DNA of 64,000 bases. It comes from Candidatus Gastranaerophilales bacterium. GTDB lineage: Bacteria; Cyanobacteriota; Vampirovibrionia; Gastranaerophilales; Gastranaerophilaceae. The notes under the pieces were generated by a model. The model was not told where the DNA came from. It saw only the letters and a program-made list of their open reading frames with translations, and searched no databases. Shown one piece after another: positions 17,412 through 26,468 of the stretch (within the stretch, counting starts at the first letter, position 1; each line of letters begins with the position of its first letter). Where the stretch lies: the NCBI GenBank assembly GCA_017415185.1, contig JAFQHZ010000033.1:16461-80460 (forward strand), read 5' to 3'. A program made the translations under genes and the position numbers.

Positions 17412-19916
17412 TTATTCTAGATCTGTTGGTTCAAATTCAATGGTCACTTCGCCTTGCGGTGTTTCAACTTCATAAGTTATGGTTGTTGTTTGAGCTTCAG
17501 GTTGTGCCGCAGGTTGTGCTGCAGGTTGTGCTTGAGCTGCAGGTTGAGCAGCAGGTTGTGCTTCAGGTTGAGCTTGAGCTTCAGGTTGTGCTGCAGGTTG
17601 AGCTTGAGCTGCAGGTTGAGCAGCTGGTTGAGCTTGAGCTGCTGAATCTAGATTTACCGACGAATCGTTGCTATTATTGTTTTCGTTTCCTGTGCCACCT
17701 TCTGTGCCAACAGGCGGACATTCGGTTGGAGGTGGGTTATCGTTTCCGTTACCACCTTGTTGATTATCGTCACCGTCTTCGCCTTCACCTAGGTCAACGC
17801 CTGAGTCGCCGCTATCATTTTCATCGGTTCCTGTGCCGCCTTCTGTGCCAACAGGTGGACAGGTTGTGCCTTCTGGCGGATTTGTCTGCTCAGGAGGATT
17901 TGTTTGTTCCGGTGGATTTGTTTGTTCAGGAGGTGTTGTTTCCTCTGGAGGATTTGTTTCCTCTGGCGGTAAATCCGGTCTACTAGGAGTTGTTTCTTCG
18001 CTTGGTTCAATCTCTGGAAGAGTTTCACAAGGAGGAGGAGTTGTAGTTTCCTCAGGAGGAGGTGTTGTGGTTTCTTCCGGAGGTGGAGTTGTGGTTTCCT
18101 CAGGAGGAGGTGTTGTAGTTTCCTCAGGAGGAGGAGTTGTAGTTTCCTCTGGAGGTGGAGTTGTAGTTTCCTCTGGAGGTGGAGTTGTGGTTTCTTCTGG
18201 AGGTGGAGTTGTGGTTTCTTCAGGAGGTGGGGTTGTAGTTTCCTCTGGAGGTGGAGTTGTGGTTTCCTCAGGAGGTGGAGTTGTGGTTTCCTCAGGAGTT
18301 GGGGCTGGCGCAACATCTGGAGCGCTTGCAAGTATAGGTCCTTTGCTAACAATATATTCAACATTTTCAAGAGGGAATTCGCCATTATTTGCTCTTGCAA
18401 TGTTAGCATAATCAGCATTAAATACTTTATCCATATATGCTTGTTGGTCAAATGAGCCATCAACAGTGCATTCTTGTTTATATGTATCTAGTTGAGCTCG
18501 CATAGCAGGATTATTTGAAGCTATTTGCTCAATTGCACTTAAAGCTAATGCTTGGTCGTCTGCGTTGTCGCTTAATGCCATTTCGCCAAGTTTTTTGTCG
18601 TTAAGTTGATAATTATTTAAGATGTCTGCTCCTGTTAGAGTATCACCTTCTCCAACAAAAATAGAATCAGATTGGGCGTGGATATAAGTTACTTCTCCGC
18701 CGCTTCTTTCTGCCGCAAAGAATGCTCGTTCATATTCTTCAGAAATTTTTCCATTAGAAGAATCATATAATGCATTGATTTCAACATTTGGACAATAAAT
18801 TGTTTCGCCATTAATTGCAGCTTGATACATCGCATTTAATACAGCATCATTTGATTCGTCTTGTCCTTGCATATAGGCATTGTTGCCTTCTTCTTTTCCG
18901 ATAGCAGAAAGAATAGCGATGCCTGCGTAACTTGCCGATAAATCAACTTGTCCATTGTGATTTGCATCGCAGCCTTCTGTTTTGATGAATTCGTTTTGGT
19001 CGTTATATGTACCATATTCGAATTGACCATCTTCATTAATTCTGCCAAGACCATAGTTTTCGGCGATTTTGTTTTGAATGAATTGTTTTGCTTCGTCTTC
19101 GCTCATTCCTTTTAAGGCAGCTTGCTCTTCTTCAGAGAAAGTAACCCCTTTATTATCAGAATTAAAGTTTACTGTTGTGCTTAGTTCTTCGCTATATTGA
19201 GATTCACCTTTTTGATTTAGAGTATTAATATCTGGTACAAATATTGTTTTGACGCCTTCTGGAGGGTCTAATTCAGTTGCTTCAATTATTTCAGGAGGAA
19301 TTTGGTCAGCTCTTATATTTGCATCGTATTGTTCGTATTCATTTCCTGAAACTTTTTGTATAACTGAAGCATAGGTTGTTTTTTCTTCTTCGCTTAGTGA
19401 ATCAGGGTTTGATACAATTTTTTCCATTATATCAACAACGCTATCTTCATCAGCATCTTGCGGAATTCCGTTTGGATACATAATATCGATAACATCTTCT
19501 GTTACTTGGGCTTTTAGATATGTTGTATTGATGTTGTCAATCATCCATCTATTGTTGTCAACAATTGACCACATAGCAGAATTTCTTTCGCCTTCCGTCA
19601 TGTTACTTGCAGGATTTTGCAAGAAACCATAATTGATAACGCAATTAATATCTTTTTCATGAAGAGCGTTATACCAAACTTCGTTATTATGAGAATTTGT
19701 GTCATCATTGTTATAGTCTCCTGAAATGATGACCGTTGTTGAGGCGGTGTTATTATAATTTGGATTTAATCCATCATCCATAAAAACACTCGCACCTTGC
19801 TCAACATTGCTTTGTCCTGCTGTTTGCATAGCGCTTTGAGCAGCAGTCGGGGCAGCAGGTTGTTCGGGGGTTCCTGCTGGTGCAACGAGATTTTTAATAA
19901 AATCAACTAATGCCAT
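17412..19916 (-). CDS. Large protein with PT-repeat and PAQ-repeat linkers
   Basis: An 834-aa protein with no signal peptide. Residues 1-540 are acidic and probably folded. They contain an EF-hand/dockerin-like loop (CDANHNGQVDLSASY, about residue 320). Residues about 542-629 are eleven copies of PPPEETTT. Then come shorter PPEQTN repeats, two GTEGGTG segments with acidic Asn/Asp-rich stretches, and a PAAQ/AQPE repeat of about 50 residues. The tail is QGEVTIEFEPTDLE. The layout suggests an extended surface or secreted protein with a wall-spanning stalk; the export route is unknown. An AAGGAAGG site precedes the ATG. Confidence 0.8.
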   Translation of the reverse strand: MALVDFIKNLVAPAGTPEQPAAPTAAQSAMQTAGQSNVEQGASVFMDDGLNPNYNNTASTTVIISGDYNNDDTNSHNNEVWYNALHEKDINCVINYGFLQNPASNMTEGERNSAMWSIVDNNRWMIDNINTTYLKAQVTEDVIDIMYPNGIPQDADEDSVVDIMEKIVSNPDSLSEEEKTTYASVIQKVSGNEYEQYDANIRADQIPPEIIEATELDPPEGVKTIFVPDINTLNQKGESQYSEELSTTVNFNSDNKGVTFSEEEQAALKGMSEDEAKQFIQNKIAENYGLGRINEDGQFEYGTYNDQNEFIKTEGCDANHNGQVDLSASYAGIAILSAIGKEEGNNAYMQGQDESNDAVLNAMYQAAINGETIYCPNVEINALYDSSNGKISEEYERAFFAAERSGGEVTYIHAQSDSIFVGEGDTLTGADILNNYQLNDKKLGEMALSDNADDQALALSAIEQIASNNPAMRAQLDTYKQECTVDGSFDQQAYMDKVFNADYANIARANNGEFPLENVEYIVSKGPILASAPDVAPAPTPEETTTPPPEETTTPPPEETTTPPPEETTTPPPEETTTPPPEETTTPPPEETTTPPPEETTTPPPEETTTPPPEETTTPPPEETTTPPPCETLPEIEPSEETTPSRPDLPPEETNPPEETTPPEQTNPPEQTNPPEQTNPPEGTTCPPVGTEGGTGTDENDSGDSGVDLGEGEDGDDNQQGGNGNDNPPPTECPPVGTEGGTGNENNNSNDSSVNLDSAAQAQPAAQPAAQAQPAAQPEAQAQPEAQPAAQPAAQAQPAAQPAAQPEAQTTTITYEVETPQGEVTIEFEPTDLE
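17491..17645 (-). repeat. Degenerate PAAQ/AQPE-coding tandem repeat
   Basis: Imperfect in-frame repeats of GCTGCAGGTTGTGCT-type units (plus-strand reading) encode about 50 residues of Pro, Ala, Gln and Glu near the C-terminus of the 834-aa protein. Confidence 0.85.
18031..18294 (-). repeat. Eleven tandem 24-bp units coding PPPEETTT
   Basis: Exactly 11 units of 24 bp (264 bp) of the type GGAGGNGGNGTTGTNGTTTC plus four bases on the plus strand. Units differ almost only at synonymous third positions, so the peptide is kept identical while the DNA has drifted. Confidence 0.95.
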
Positions 19917-20019
19917 GGTTACTAACCTTCCTTTTTAAATGCATAATTATTAAAATAAATCCACGAATAATCACGCCTTAAACAAGGAAAGCTATGAATG
20001 CTTTACAAAAAGTTACAAA

Positions 20020-20739
20020 TTATTTAAAGAATTTTTTTATTTCAACAATTGCTTCTTCTTGATTGTATCCGTCTAAATTTGGTTGTGAATTTCCCCAAAG
20101 AGCAAGAATTTGCTTGATATTTGAATATTTATCGCAAGTTTTTAAATTATTATTATTGTCATCAACAAAAATTGCTTCTTCGAAGTTGTTTTTTCTCATA
20201 TATTCAATCATAAATTCGCCTTTTGTTGAATATTTGTCAAGAATTTCTCTTGCAAACACTTTGTCAGCAGGAAGATTGAAGCCGTATGAAGCAAATCTTT
20301 GTAAAATCGATGTTTTATTTTTCTTTGAAACAACAACGATTTCAATTTGTTTTTCTTCAAATATTTTTTTTATTTCAAAGAAAAAGTTATATGGAGTTTC
20401 AAGGCTATTCCAAAAATCATAATTGTTTTTAACTAGGTCTGCTCTAATTTTTAAAAATTCAGCACAAAACTCTTCTTCTTTTTTAATGTTGCGATTTAAA
20501 AGTGCGTTTGAAAATTTTTTTTCAATTTCTTTGCAATCATCAAAAAGCAAAGGGTTGTAGTAGTAAAACATCCAAATATTATAAACAAGATATTTAAATT
20601 TTGAATAAAGCTGATAATTTTTTTCATCAACCTCATCAAATAAGCTAATTCCTTTATAAAGACAACGATTAACAAGATACACTTCTTTTAGCGTATCAAA
20701 CAAAACTCCGTCGAAATCTAAAAACAAAATCTTTTTCAT
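20020..20739 (-). CDS. HAD-superfamily hydrolase
   Basis: A small-molecule phosphatase or similar. Motif I is LFLDFDGVLFDTLKE (nucleophile Asp). A motif II-like Ser occurs in VVSKKNKTSILQRF with a following Lys. Motif IV is EEAIFVDDNNNNLKTC. The cap (residues 20-110) is rich in Tyr and Phe. The start at 20739 (MKKILF) is chosen because the six residues before it do not fit the fold. Substrate unknown; resembles phosphoglycolate phosphatase or 5'-nucleotidase types. Family secure, role unknown. Confidence 0.8.
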   Translation of the reverse strand: MKKILFLDFDGVLFDTLKEVYLVNRCLYKGISLFDEVDEKNYQLYSKFKYLVYNIWMFYYYNPLLFDDCKEIEKKFSNALLNRNIKKEEEFCAEFLKIRADLVKNNYDFWNSLETPYNFFFEIKKIFEEKQIEIVVVSKKNKTSILQRFASYGFNLPADKVFAREILDKYSTKGEFMIEYMRKNNFEEAIFVDDNNNNLKTCDKYSNIKQILALWGNSQPNLDGYNQEEAIVEIKKFFK

Positions 20740-20760
20740 TAAACCAAGATAACACAAAAG

Positions 20761-20922
20761 TTATAAATATAACATCTTGGGTTTTGGTCGATATGTTTGC
20801 ATTTTAATTTTCTGCGCAAGCGCTTCTAAATTAAAATTGTGATAGTCTGCTAAAGAATCGCTTTCGAGCTCCTTTAGAAAAACATCAATATCAGTTTTTA
20901 GTTTTTTATCGTTCTTTTCCAT
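20761..20922 (-). CDS. Small 53-aa protein of unknown function
   Basis: An open frame of 53 codons starts at an ATG (MEKNDKKLKTDIDVFLKELE) and ends with RPKPKMLYL. It is acidic and helical in the first half and basic at the end. It lies 21 bp upstream of the HAD gene on the same strand, so the two may be co-transcribed. No known family recognised. Supported by composition like its neighbours, not by homology. Confidence 0.5.
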   Translation of the reverse strand: MEKNDKKLKTDIDVFLKELESDSLADYHNFNLEALAQKIKMQTYRPKPKMLYL

Positions 20923-20995
20923 AATATTCTATCCGTTATTCATGCAAATAACATCCAATAATATAAAGTATTTTTTAAACAGCGAATTTCAAGGA

Positions 20996-21841
20996 TTAGA
21001 AGAAAAATAACATTTTTGTAATAAAAATTAACGAAATTGTAACAAAAATTATAAAAAGAATATATTTTTGTAGTTTATTGTTTTTCTTTTTATTTTTTTT
21101 GGGTTTTTGAGTTTGTTTTTTTGGTTTTGTTGGAGTTTTTGTTATAGGTTTTTTTGTTTTTTTATTTTCTTCGAAATTAATATTTTGTTTAAGATTTTTC
21201 CTTGCTTCTTTAATTTTGTTTTTAATTTTTTCTTTTTTAGGGTTTATTTTCTTTTCTTTATATTTTTTAGGATTGCTAACATAGCTTTCGTTTCTGATAC
21301 CTTCTTCATTTTTATCGACTGAATTGTTAAATTCTCCTTGTTTTGCGTTTAGGAGTTCTTCTTTTTGTTCTGTTGCAAGTTGGATATATTTATCAACAAG
21401 CTTGATTTCTTGTTGTTTTTTTCCTGTTATCAATAAAGTGTCATCAAAGTGTAATTTTAAAATCGATTCGTCTTTTTTTCTTGAATATGCGTAATTTATT
21501 GCCGCTTCGAACGCTCTTTTTACTGACTCAAGAGCTTCTGACACTAAAACATCCTCTCCATGGGCACATTTATTTCCCATTTTTTTAATGAAAAATAAAT
21601 CGTCAATAAATTCACGCTCTGTTTCTGATTTAATTTTATCTTTTAAACAATTAAGAGTGTCGTCAAAAGTTAAATTTTCAGCTTGAGAACCGAGAACACG
21701 CTTCGCCATTTTTTCGGCAAAAATTCTCAATTGAACTGCGCATTGGTTAAAATACTCGTCTTGAAACAATTTTTGAGCATCTTTAATGGCGTTATATAAT
21801 TCTTTGTCAATTTCCTCTAAAAACTCAAAATTATCAGCCAA
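20996..21841 (-). CDS. DUF4145/HEPN-like protein with C-terminal membrane anchor
   Basis: A 281-aa protein. Residues 10-120 form a helical domain (CAVQLRIFAEKMAKRVLG, FFIKKMGNKCAHGEDVLVSE) like the DUF4145 or HEPN-type domain, with the typical N-K-x-A-H-G near its middle. A very basic Lys/Pro-rich linker (residues 190-250) follows, then one C-terminal membrane segment (YILFIIFVTISLIFITKMLF). It lies 1 bp after the Clp-N protein gene. It could tether to the membrane from the cytosol. HEPN domains are often RNases or nucleotidyltransferase partners, but no activity can be claimed. Confidence 0.65.
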   Translation of the reverse strand: MADNFEFLEEIDKELYNAIKDAQKLFQDEYFNQCAVQLRIFAEKMAKRVLGSQAENLTFDDTLNCLKDKIKSETEREFIDDLFFIKKMGNKCAHGEDVLVSEALESVKRAFEAAINYAYSRKKDESILKLHFDDTLLITGKKQQEIKLVDKYIQLATEQKEELLNAKQGEFNNSVDKNEEGIRNESYVSNPKKYKEKKINPKKEKIKNKIKEARKNLKQNINFEENKKTKKPITKTPTKPKKQTQKPKKNKKKNNKLQKYILFIIFVTISLIFITKMLFFF

Positions 21842-21842
21842 A

Positions 21843-23207
21843 TTATAAATCCATTCCGCCTAGTAATTCTTGTTTTATGCCTTGTTGAATTTCAAGCACA
21901 TCTGTTCCTAAATTCGATAATACTTGCATTGCAAGACAGTTAGGCATTTTTGTAATGCCATATAATATGTTTTCTGATTTTATTTTATTTCTTTTGTGTT
22001 CGTGCGCTGTCTTGTAGGCAACTTCTAACATTTTTTTTGCTCTTGGACTATAACTTAAAGTTTTAACTTCTTTTTGTGGTTTAATTAATTTTTCAACTTC
22101 TTTTCGTGCGTCTTTCAAGTTGATTCCAAGGCGCCTTAGAGTGTCTGAAGCAATTCCTGCGCCATAAGATAAAATTCCAAGAAGAATCATTTCAGTTCCA
22201 ACTGTTTCGCAATTTAGGCTTCTTGCTTCTTCTTTTGCTAATTTTAAAATAGCAAGTGTTTCGGGAATTTTGTCGTTTAATTTTTTCAAAACAATATCTT
22301 CAAAATCAACTGCGTTTGAAATTGCTTGCGATAAAATTTTGTAAGCAATTCCTTTTTTTGCTTTTAGTATTCCTAAAATAACGTGTTCCGGTTGAATTCC
22401 AACGCTTCCTGATTCTTTAGCATAATCAAGGGCTAAAAGCAATGATGAAAAAGCATTTGGTGTGAAAATAATTTGTTTTTCGGAATTTTCAAATTCTGCT
22501 GTTCTTGAATTAAATTGAGATAGTTTTTCATTGAAATTTTCAGAATTTATGTCGAATTTGTTTAATATTTCAACAATTTTATAGTCTTTATTTTCCAAAA
22601 TTGATTGCAAAAGTTGTTCGCTTCCAAGAATTTCATATCCTGAAGCGGAAACTTTGGACTGGGCATTTGCTAAAATTTCAGACATTATTTTTTCTTTAAA
22701 GAAATCATTAATGTTTGAAAGTTGAGTGTTTTCGTTTTCTGTTTCAGGATGAAGCGAAGTTATATCAGAACTTTTGTCTAACATTCTTTTTAAATTTGGA
22801 ATTATGCGCTCTTCGTCTATATCAAATTTTTTGATAATTTTGTACGCTCCACAATTTTTGTTTTGAAAAATAGCAAGTGCGATATGCTGAGGCATAATAA
22901 ATTTTGAATTTAATTCGTTAGACAATTCAACCGCAGATTTTAAAATATCTCTTGCTTCTGAAGAAAAGAAGATGTTATCGTTATTTTTTTTGTCAGGATA
23001 TGTTTGAGTGCTTTGGTGAACCTCGATAGTTAATTCGCCAAAGTGGATTTTATCAAAGTTTAAAATTTTTGCTTGCACGCCTTTTGATTGCGCAACAAGT
23101 CCAAGTAAAAGATGTTGCGATAATACTCTTGTGTGACAAAATTCTTGCGCATAATTTTGCGCTGCTTGCACTACATCTATTGCTTTTTGGGTAAATTTTT
23201 CAAACAT
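21843..23207 (-). CDS. Stand-alone Clp N-domain repeat protein (no ATPase)
   Basis: A 454-aa protein built from repeats of the ClpA/ClpC substrate-adaptor N-domain. The first begins MFEKFTQKAIDVVQAAQNYA with HTRVLSQHLLLGLV. Later halves show VGIQPEHVILGILKAKKGIA, CETVGTEMILLGILSYGAGI, and ARKMLEVAYKTAHEH-like helices. I count about three full domains (six half repeats). There is no Walker A or B. It might act as adaptor or anti-adaptor for ClpC. It lies 24 bp downstream of carB and so may be in the pyr operon transcript. Confidence 0.82.
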   Translation of the reverse strand: MFEKFTQKAIDVVQAAQNYAQEFCHTRVLSQHLLLGLVAQSKGVQAKILNFDKIHFGELTIEVHQSTQTYPDKKNNDNIFFSSEARDILKSAVELSNELNSKFIMPQHIALAIFQNKNCGAYKIIKKFDIDEERIIPNLKRMLDKSSDITSLHPETENENTQLSNINDFFKEKIMSEILANAQSKVSASGYEILGSEQLLQSILENKDYKIVEILNKFDINSENFNEKLSQFNSRTAEFENSEKQIIFTPNAFSSLLLALDYAKESGSVGIQPEHVILGILKAKKGIAYKILSQAISNAVDFEDIVLKKLNDKIPETLAILKLAKEEARSLNCETVGTEMILLGILSYGAGIASDTLRRLGINLKDARKEVEKLIKPQKEVKTLSYSPRAKKMLEVAYKTAHEHKRNKIKSENILYGITKMPNCLAMQVLSNLGTDVLEIQQGIKQELLGGMDL

Positions 23208-23231
23208 ATTTTGATAAAATCCTAATCTTTA

Positions 23232-26200
23232 TTATTTAAACATTTCTAAAAATTTTTTCTTGCGGTAATTGGTTATTGTATCATACGTCAAAATTGTATT
23301 TTTATCGAATACTTTGTAAGCAGTTAAAAATGCATTTGCCGTATCGAGCGATGTAAAGCTTGGAACGCCATACATTTGTGCAATTGTTCTTATTTGGAAT
23401 CCTGAATTTTGAGAATTTTTACCTGTTGTAGGTGTGTTTATGATGAAGCTTAAACGCCCGTTTTTCATACGTTTTTGGAGTTTATCTATCATAAATTTTT
23501 CAATCATTTTTGATGGAATTCCATTTTTTTCAAGATATTTATGAGTGCCCCAAGTTGCCATAATAAAGAAGCCTTGTTTAAATAGCTTTTTAACTACTGG
23601 AAGAGCAACTTTTTTATTATGGTCATTAAGAGAAACCAACACCCTTTGTTTTGCTTTTGAAAATTTATGACCGCCTGCTAAAAATGCTTTGTATAAAGCT
23701 TTTTTATATGTTGTGTCGATTCCTAAAACTTCGCCTGTCGATTTCATTTCGGGAGCAAGCGCTGGGTCGATTCTGTTTAATTTTTGCCAAGAAAAAATTG
23801 GCATTTTAACGCAAACAAGGTTTGATTTTTTATATAAACCAACTCCAAAACCTGCACGTCTAATTGATTTGCCTAATATTGCACTAACTGCAATATTGGT
23901 CATTGGTATTCCTGTCACTTTTGACATAATTGGAACAGTTCTTGAAGCTCTTGGATTAACTTCAATTACATAAACTTTGTCGTCTTTAATGATAAATTGA
24001 ATATTCATTAATCCTTTGATATTCAATTTTCGAGCAATTTTTGTTGCGTATTTTACGAGAATTTTTTCATTTTTCTTTGAGATATTTTGACTCGGATAAA
24101 TACTCATTGAATCGCCCGAATGAACCCCAGCTCGTTCAATATGTTCGCAAATTCCAGGGATTAAGATGTCTCGACCGTCTGAAATTGCGTCAAGTTCAAC
24201 TTCTTGACCTTCGATATATTGATCAATTAAAACAGGATGCTCATTTGAGAATTTGAAAGCTTCAGTAATATAAGTTAAAAGCTCTTCATCATTATAAACA
24301 ACCTGCATTCCACGTCCGCCAATAACATAGCTTGGACGAACTAATACAGGATAGCCAAGTTCTTTAACTGCGTTAAGTGCTGCTGTTGTTGAGGTTACGG
24401 CGCATCCTTTTGGTTGTGCGATTTCAAGTTCTCTCATTAATTTTTCGAAAACTTTTCTATCTTCAACAGCATTAATGCTTTCAAGGCTTGTGCCAAGAAT
24501 TTTAATACCTTCTTGGTTTAATTTTTCGGCTAGATTGATTGCGGTTTGTCCGCCAAATTGAACCAATACTCCTTTAGGATTTTCTTTTCGAATGATATTC
24601 ATAATATATTCAATATTCATTGGTTCAAAATATAATCTTGTAGCAACGTCAAAATCGGTTGATAGCGTTTCTGGGTTTGAATTAACCATTATAGATTCAT
24701 AACCGTTTTTGATAAGCTCCATCGAAGCATGGACTGAACAATAATCGAATTCGATACCTTGACCGATACGAATTGGACCAGAGCCTAAAACCATAATATT
24801 TTCTTTTGGTTTTTTATAGTTTTCTTGAGCACGCTCTTTAAATTCTTCAACTTCGTCTATTTCACCATAAGTTGAATAAAAATATGGAACATTTGCGCTG
24901 AATTCGCCTGCGCAAGTGTCAACCGCTCTAAAACATGCGTCAACATTGAAATTTCTAAGTGTTTCGTATGTGCTTTGGGTTAATTGCGCAATTTCTTCAT
25001 CCAAAAATCCAAATTGCTTAGCTTTAAGATAAAGCGAGCGAGTAAGGGTTGTTTTCTTTAGTTCTTTTTCGATTTCAACAATTTCTTTGATTTTTGCGAT
25101 AAACCATTTATCAATTTTTGTAATTGCGCAAAGTCTATTGATGTCGTTTCCATTATACAAAGCCTGAGCAAGTCTAAATATTCTTCTATCGTCTTGAACG
25201 TATAATTCTGCTAATAATGCATCATTAGACATTTCTTCAAAACCACGGTATAAAAGCCCTGTATATCTTTCTTCTAGCGAAGTTACAGCTTTTTTAAATG
25301 AAGAAGCAAAAGTTCTTCCAATTGCCATAATTTCGCCTGTTGCTTTCATTTTTGTTCCAAGCATTCTATCGCCTGTTGAAAATTTATCAAAAGGCCATTT
25401 TGGAATTTTTGTAACAACATAATCAATAGCAGGTTCAAAAGCTGCGCATTTGCCAGTTATTGGGTTTTTGATTTCATGAAGATGATAACCCATAGCGATT
25501 TTTGTGGCGATTTTTGCAATAGGATATCCTGTTGCTTTGCTAGCAAGCGCTGATGAACGAGAAACCCTTGGATTAACTTCTATTATGTAATATTGATTTG
25601 AAACGGTATCAAGGGCAAATTGAACGTTGCAGGAACCTTCAATTTTCAATGCTTTAACAATGTTAATTGCGCTTGTTCTAAGCATTTGAGCCTCTGAATC
25701 GACAAGCGTTTGGCTTGGCGCTACAACAAAGCTGTCGCCTGTATGAATGCCAATTGGGTCAATATTTTCCATATTACAAATGATTATACAAGTATCATTT
25801 GCATCTCTTATAACTTCATATTCAATTTCTTTGTAGCCTGCGATTGATTTTTCAACCAATACTTGGTTGATTGGGGATTGCGCTAAGCCAGAATGAACAA
25901 TTTCTTCGTATTCTCTTTCGTTTTTAGCGATACCGCCTCCTGCTCCTCCTAGCGTGAAAGCAGGACGAATGATTATTGGGAAGCCAATTTTTTGATAGAA
26001 TTTATACGCTTCTTCATAGCTTGAAACGATTTCGCTTTGTGGGGTTGGAACGCCAATTTCTTGCATTAAATTTTTGAATTGTTCTCTATCCTCTGCGTGT
26101 TGAATGGATTCGATGTTTGTTCCTAATATTTTAACTTTGTTTTCTTCTAAAACCCCAGCTTTGTCTAATTCGCAAGCTAGATTTAGCGCAGTTTGTCCGC

Positions 26201-26468
26201 CAAGCGTTGCAATCAAGCCTTGTGGACGTTCTTTTTTTATAATTTCAGTCAAAGATTCAACAGTCAAAGGCTCGATATAGACTTTGTCTGCGATTTCTTC
26301 GTCTGTCATAATTGTTGCAGGATTTGAATTAACAAGGACAATTTCGATTTTTTCTTCTTTTAATGCTCGACATGCTTGAACGCCTGCATAGTCAAATTCG
26401 GCAGCTTGTCCGATTACAATTGGACCAGAACCGATTACAAGTACTTTTTTAAGAGATTTATCTTTCAT
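23232..26468 (-). CDS. carB: Carbamoyl-phosphate synthase large subunit
   Basis: Makes carbamoyl phosphate from bicarbonate, ammonia and two ATP. The 1078-aa length is standard. Two homologous ATP-grasp halves are seen (GSGPIVIGQAAEFDYAG near residue 15; GSGPIRIGQGIEFDYCSVHA near 565), each with EVNPR(A/V)SR. A C-terminal MGS-like allosteric domain (ATWGTHKYLEKNGI, INTPTTGKNSQNSGFQIRT) follows. Its start overlaps the end of carA by 11 bp. All major synthase motifs appear intact, in contrast to CarA. Confidence 0.97.
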   Translation of the reverse strand: MKDKSLKKVLVIGSGPIVIGQAAEFDYAGVQACRALKEEKIEIVLVNSNPATIMTDEEIADKVYIEPLTVESLTEIIKKERPQGLIATLGGQTALNLACELDKAGVLEENKVKILGTNIESIQHAEDREQFKNLMQEIGVPTPQSEIVSSYEEAYKFYQKIGFPIIIRPAFTLGGAGGGIAKNEREYEEIVHSGLAQSPINQVLVEKSIAGYKEIEYEVIRDANDTCIIICNMENIDPIGIHTGDSFVVAPSQTLVDSEAQMLRTSAINIVKALKIEGSCNVQFALDTVSNQYYIIEVNPRVSRSSALASKATGYPIAKIATKIAMGYHLHEIKNPITGKCAAFEPAIDYVVTKIPKWPFDKFSTGDRMLGTKMKATGEIMAIGRTFASSFKKAVTSLEERYTGLLYRGFEEMSNDALLAELYVQDDRRIFRLAQALYNGNDINRLCAITKIDKWFIAKIKEIVEIEKELKKTTLTRSLYLKAKQFGFLDEEIAQLTQSTYETLRNFNVDACFRAVDTCAGEFSANVPYFYSTYGEIDEVEEFKERAQENYKKPKENIMVLGSGPIRIGQGIEFDYCSVHASMELIKNGYESIMVNSNPETLSTDFDVATRLYFEPMNIEYIMNIIRKENPKGVLVQFGGQTAINLAEKLNQEGIKILGTSLESINAVEDRKVFEKLMRELEIAQPKGCAVTSTTAALNAVKELGYPVLVRPSYVIGGRGMQVVYNDEELLTYITEAFKFSNEHPVLIDQYIEGQEVELDAISDGRDILIPGICEHIERAGVHSGDSMSIYPSQNISKKNEKILVKYATKIARKLNIKGLMNIQFIIKDDKVYVIEVNPRASRTVPIMSKVTGIPMTNIAVSAILGKSIRRAGFGVGLYKKSNLVCVKMPIFSWQKLNRIDPALAPEMKSTGEVLGIDTTYKKALYKAFLAGGHKFSKAKQRVLVSLNDHNKKVALPVVKKLFKQGFFIMATWGTHKYLEKNGIPSKMIEKFMIDKLQKRMKNGRLSFIINTPTTGKNSQNSGFQIRTIAQMYGVPSFTSLDTANAFLTAYKVFDKNTILTYDTITNYRKKKFLEMFK

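Noticed and set aside
18031..18294. Regular repeat units that could suggest a CRISPR array
   Set aside because: Units of 24 bp are directly adjacent with no spacers and keep the reading frame; they are a coding minisatellite.
17833..18411. Long plus-strand frame rich in Gly/Val/Ser opposite the PT repeats
   Set aside because: It is the antisense shadow of the 24-bp repeat, whose period keeps all frames open. The minus frame has a start, ribosome site and terminator.
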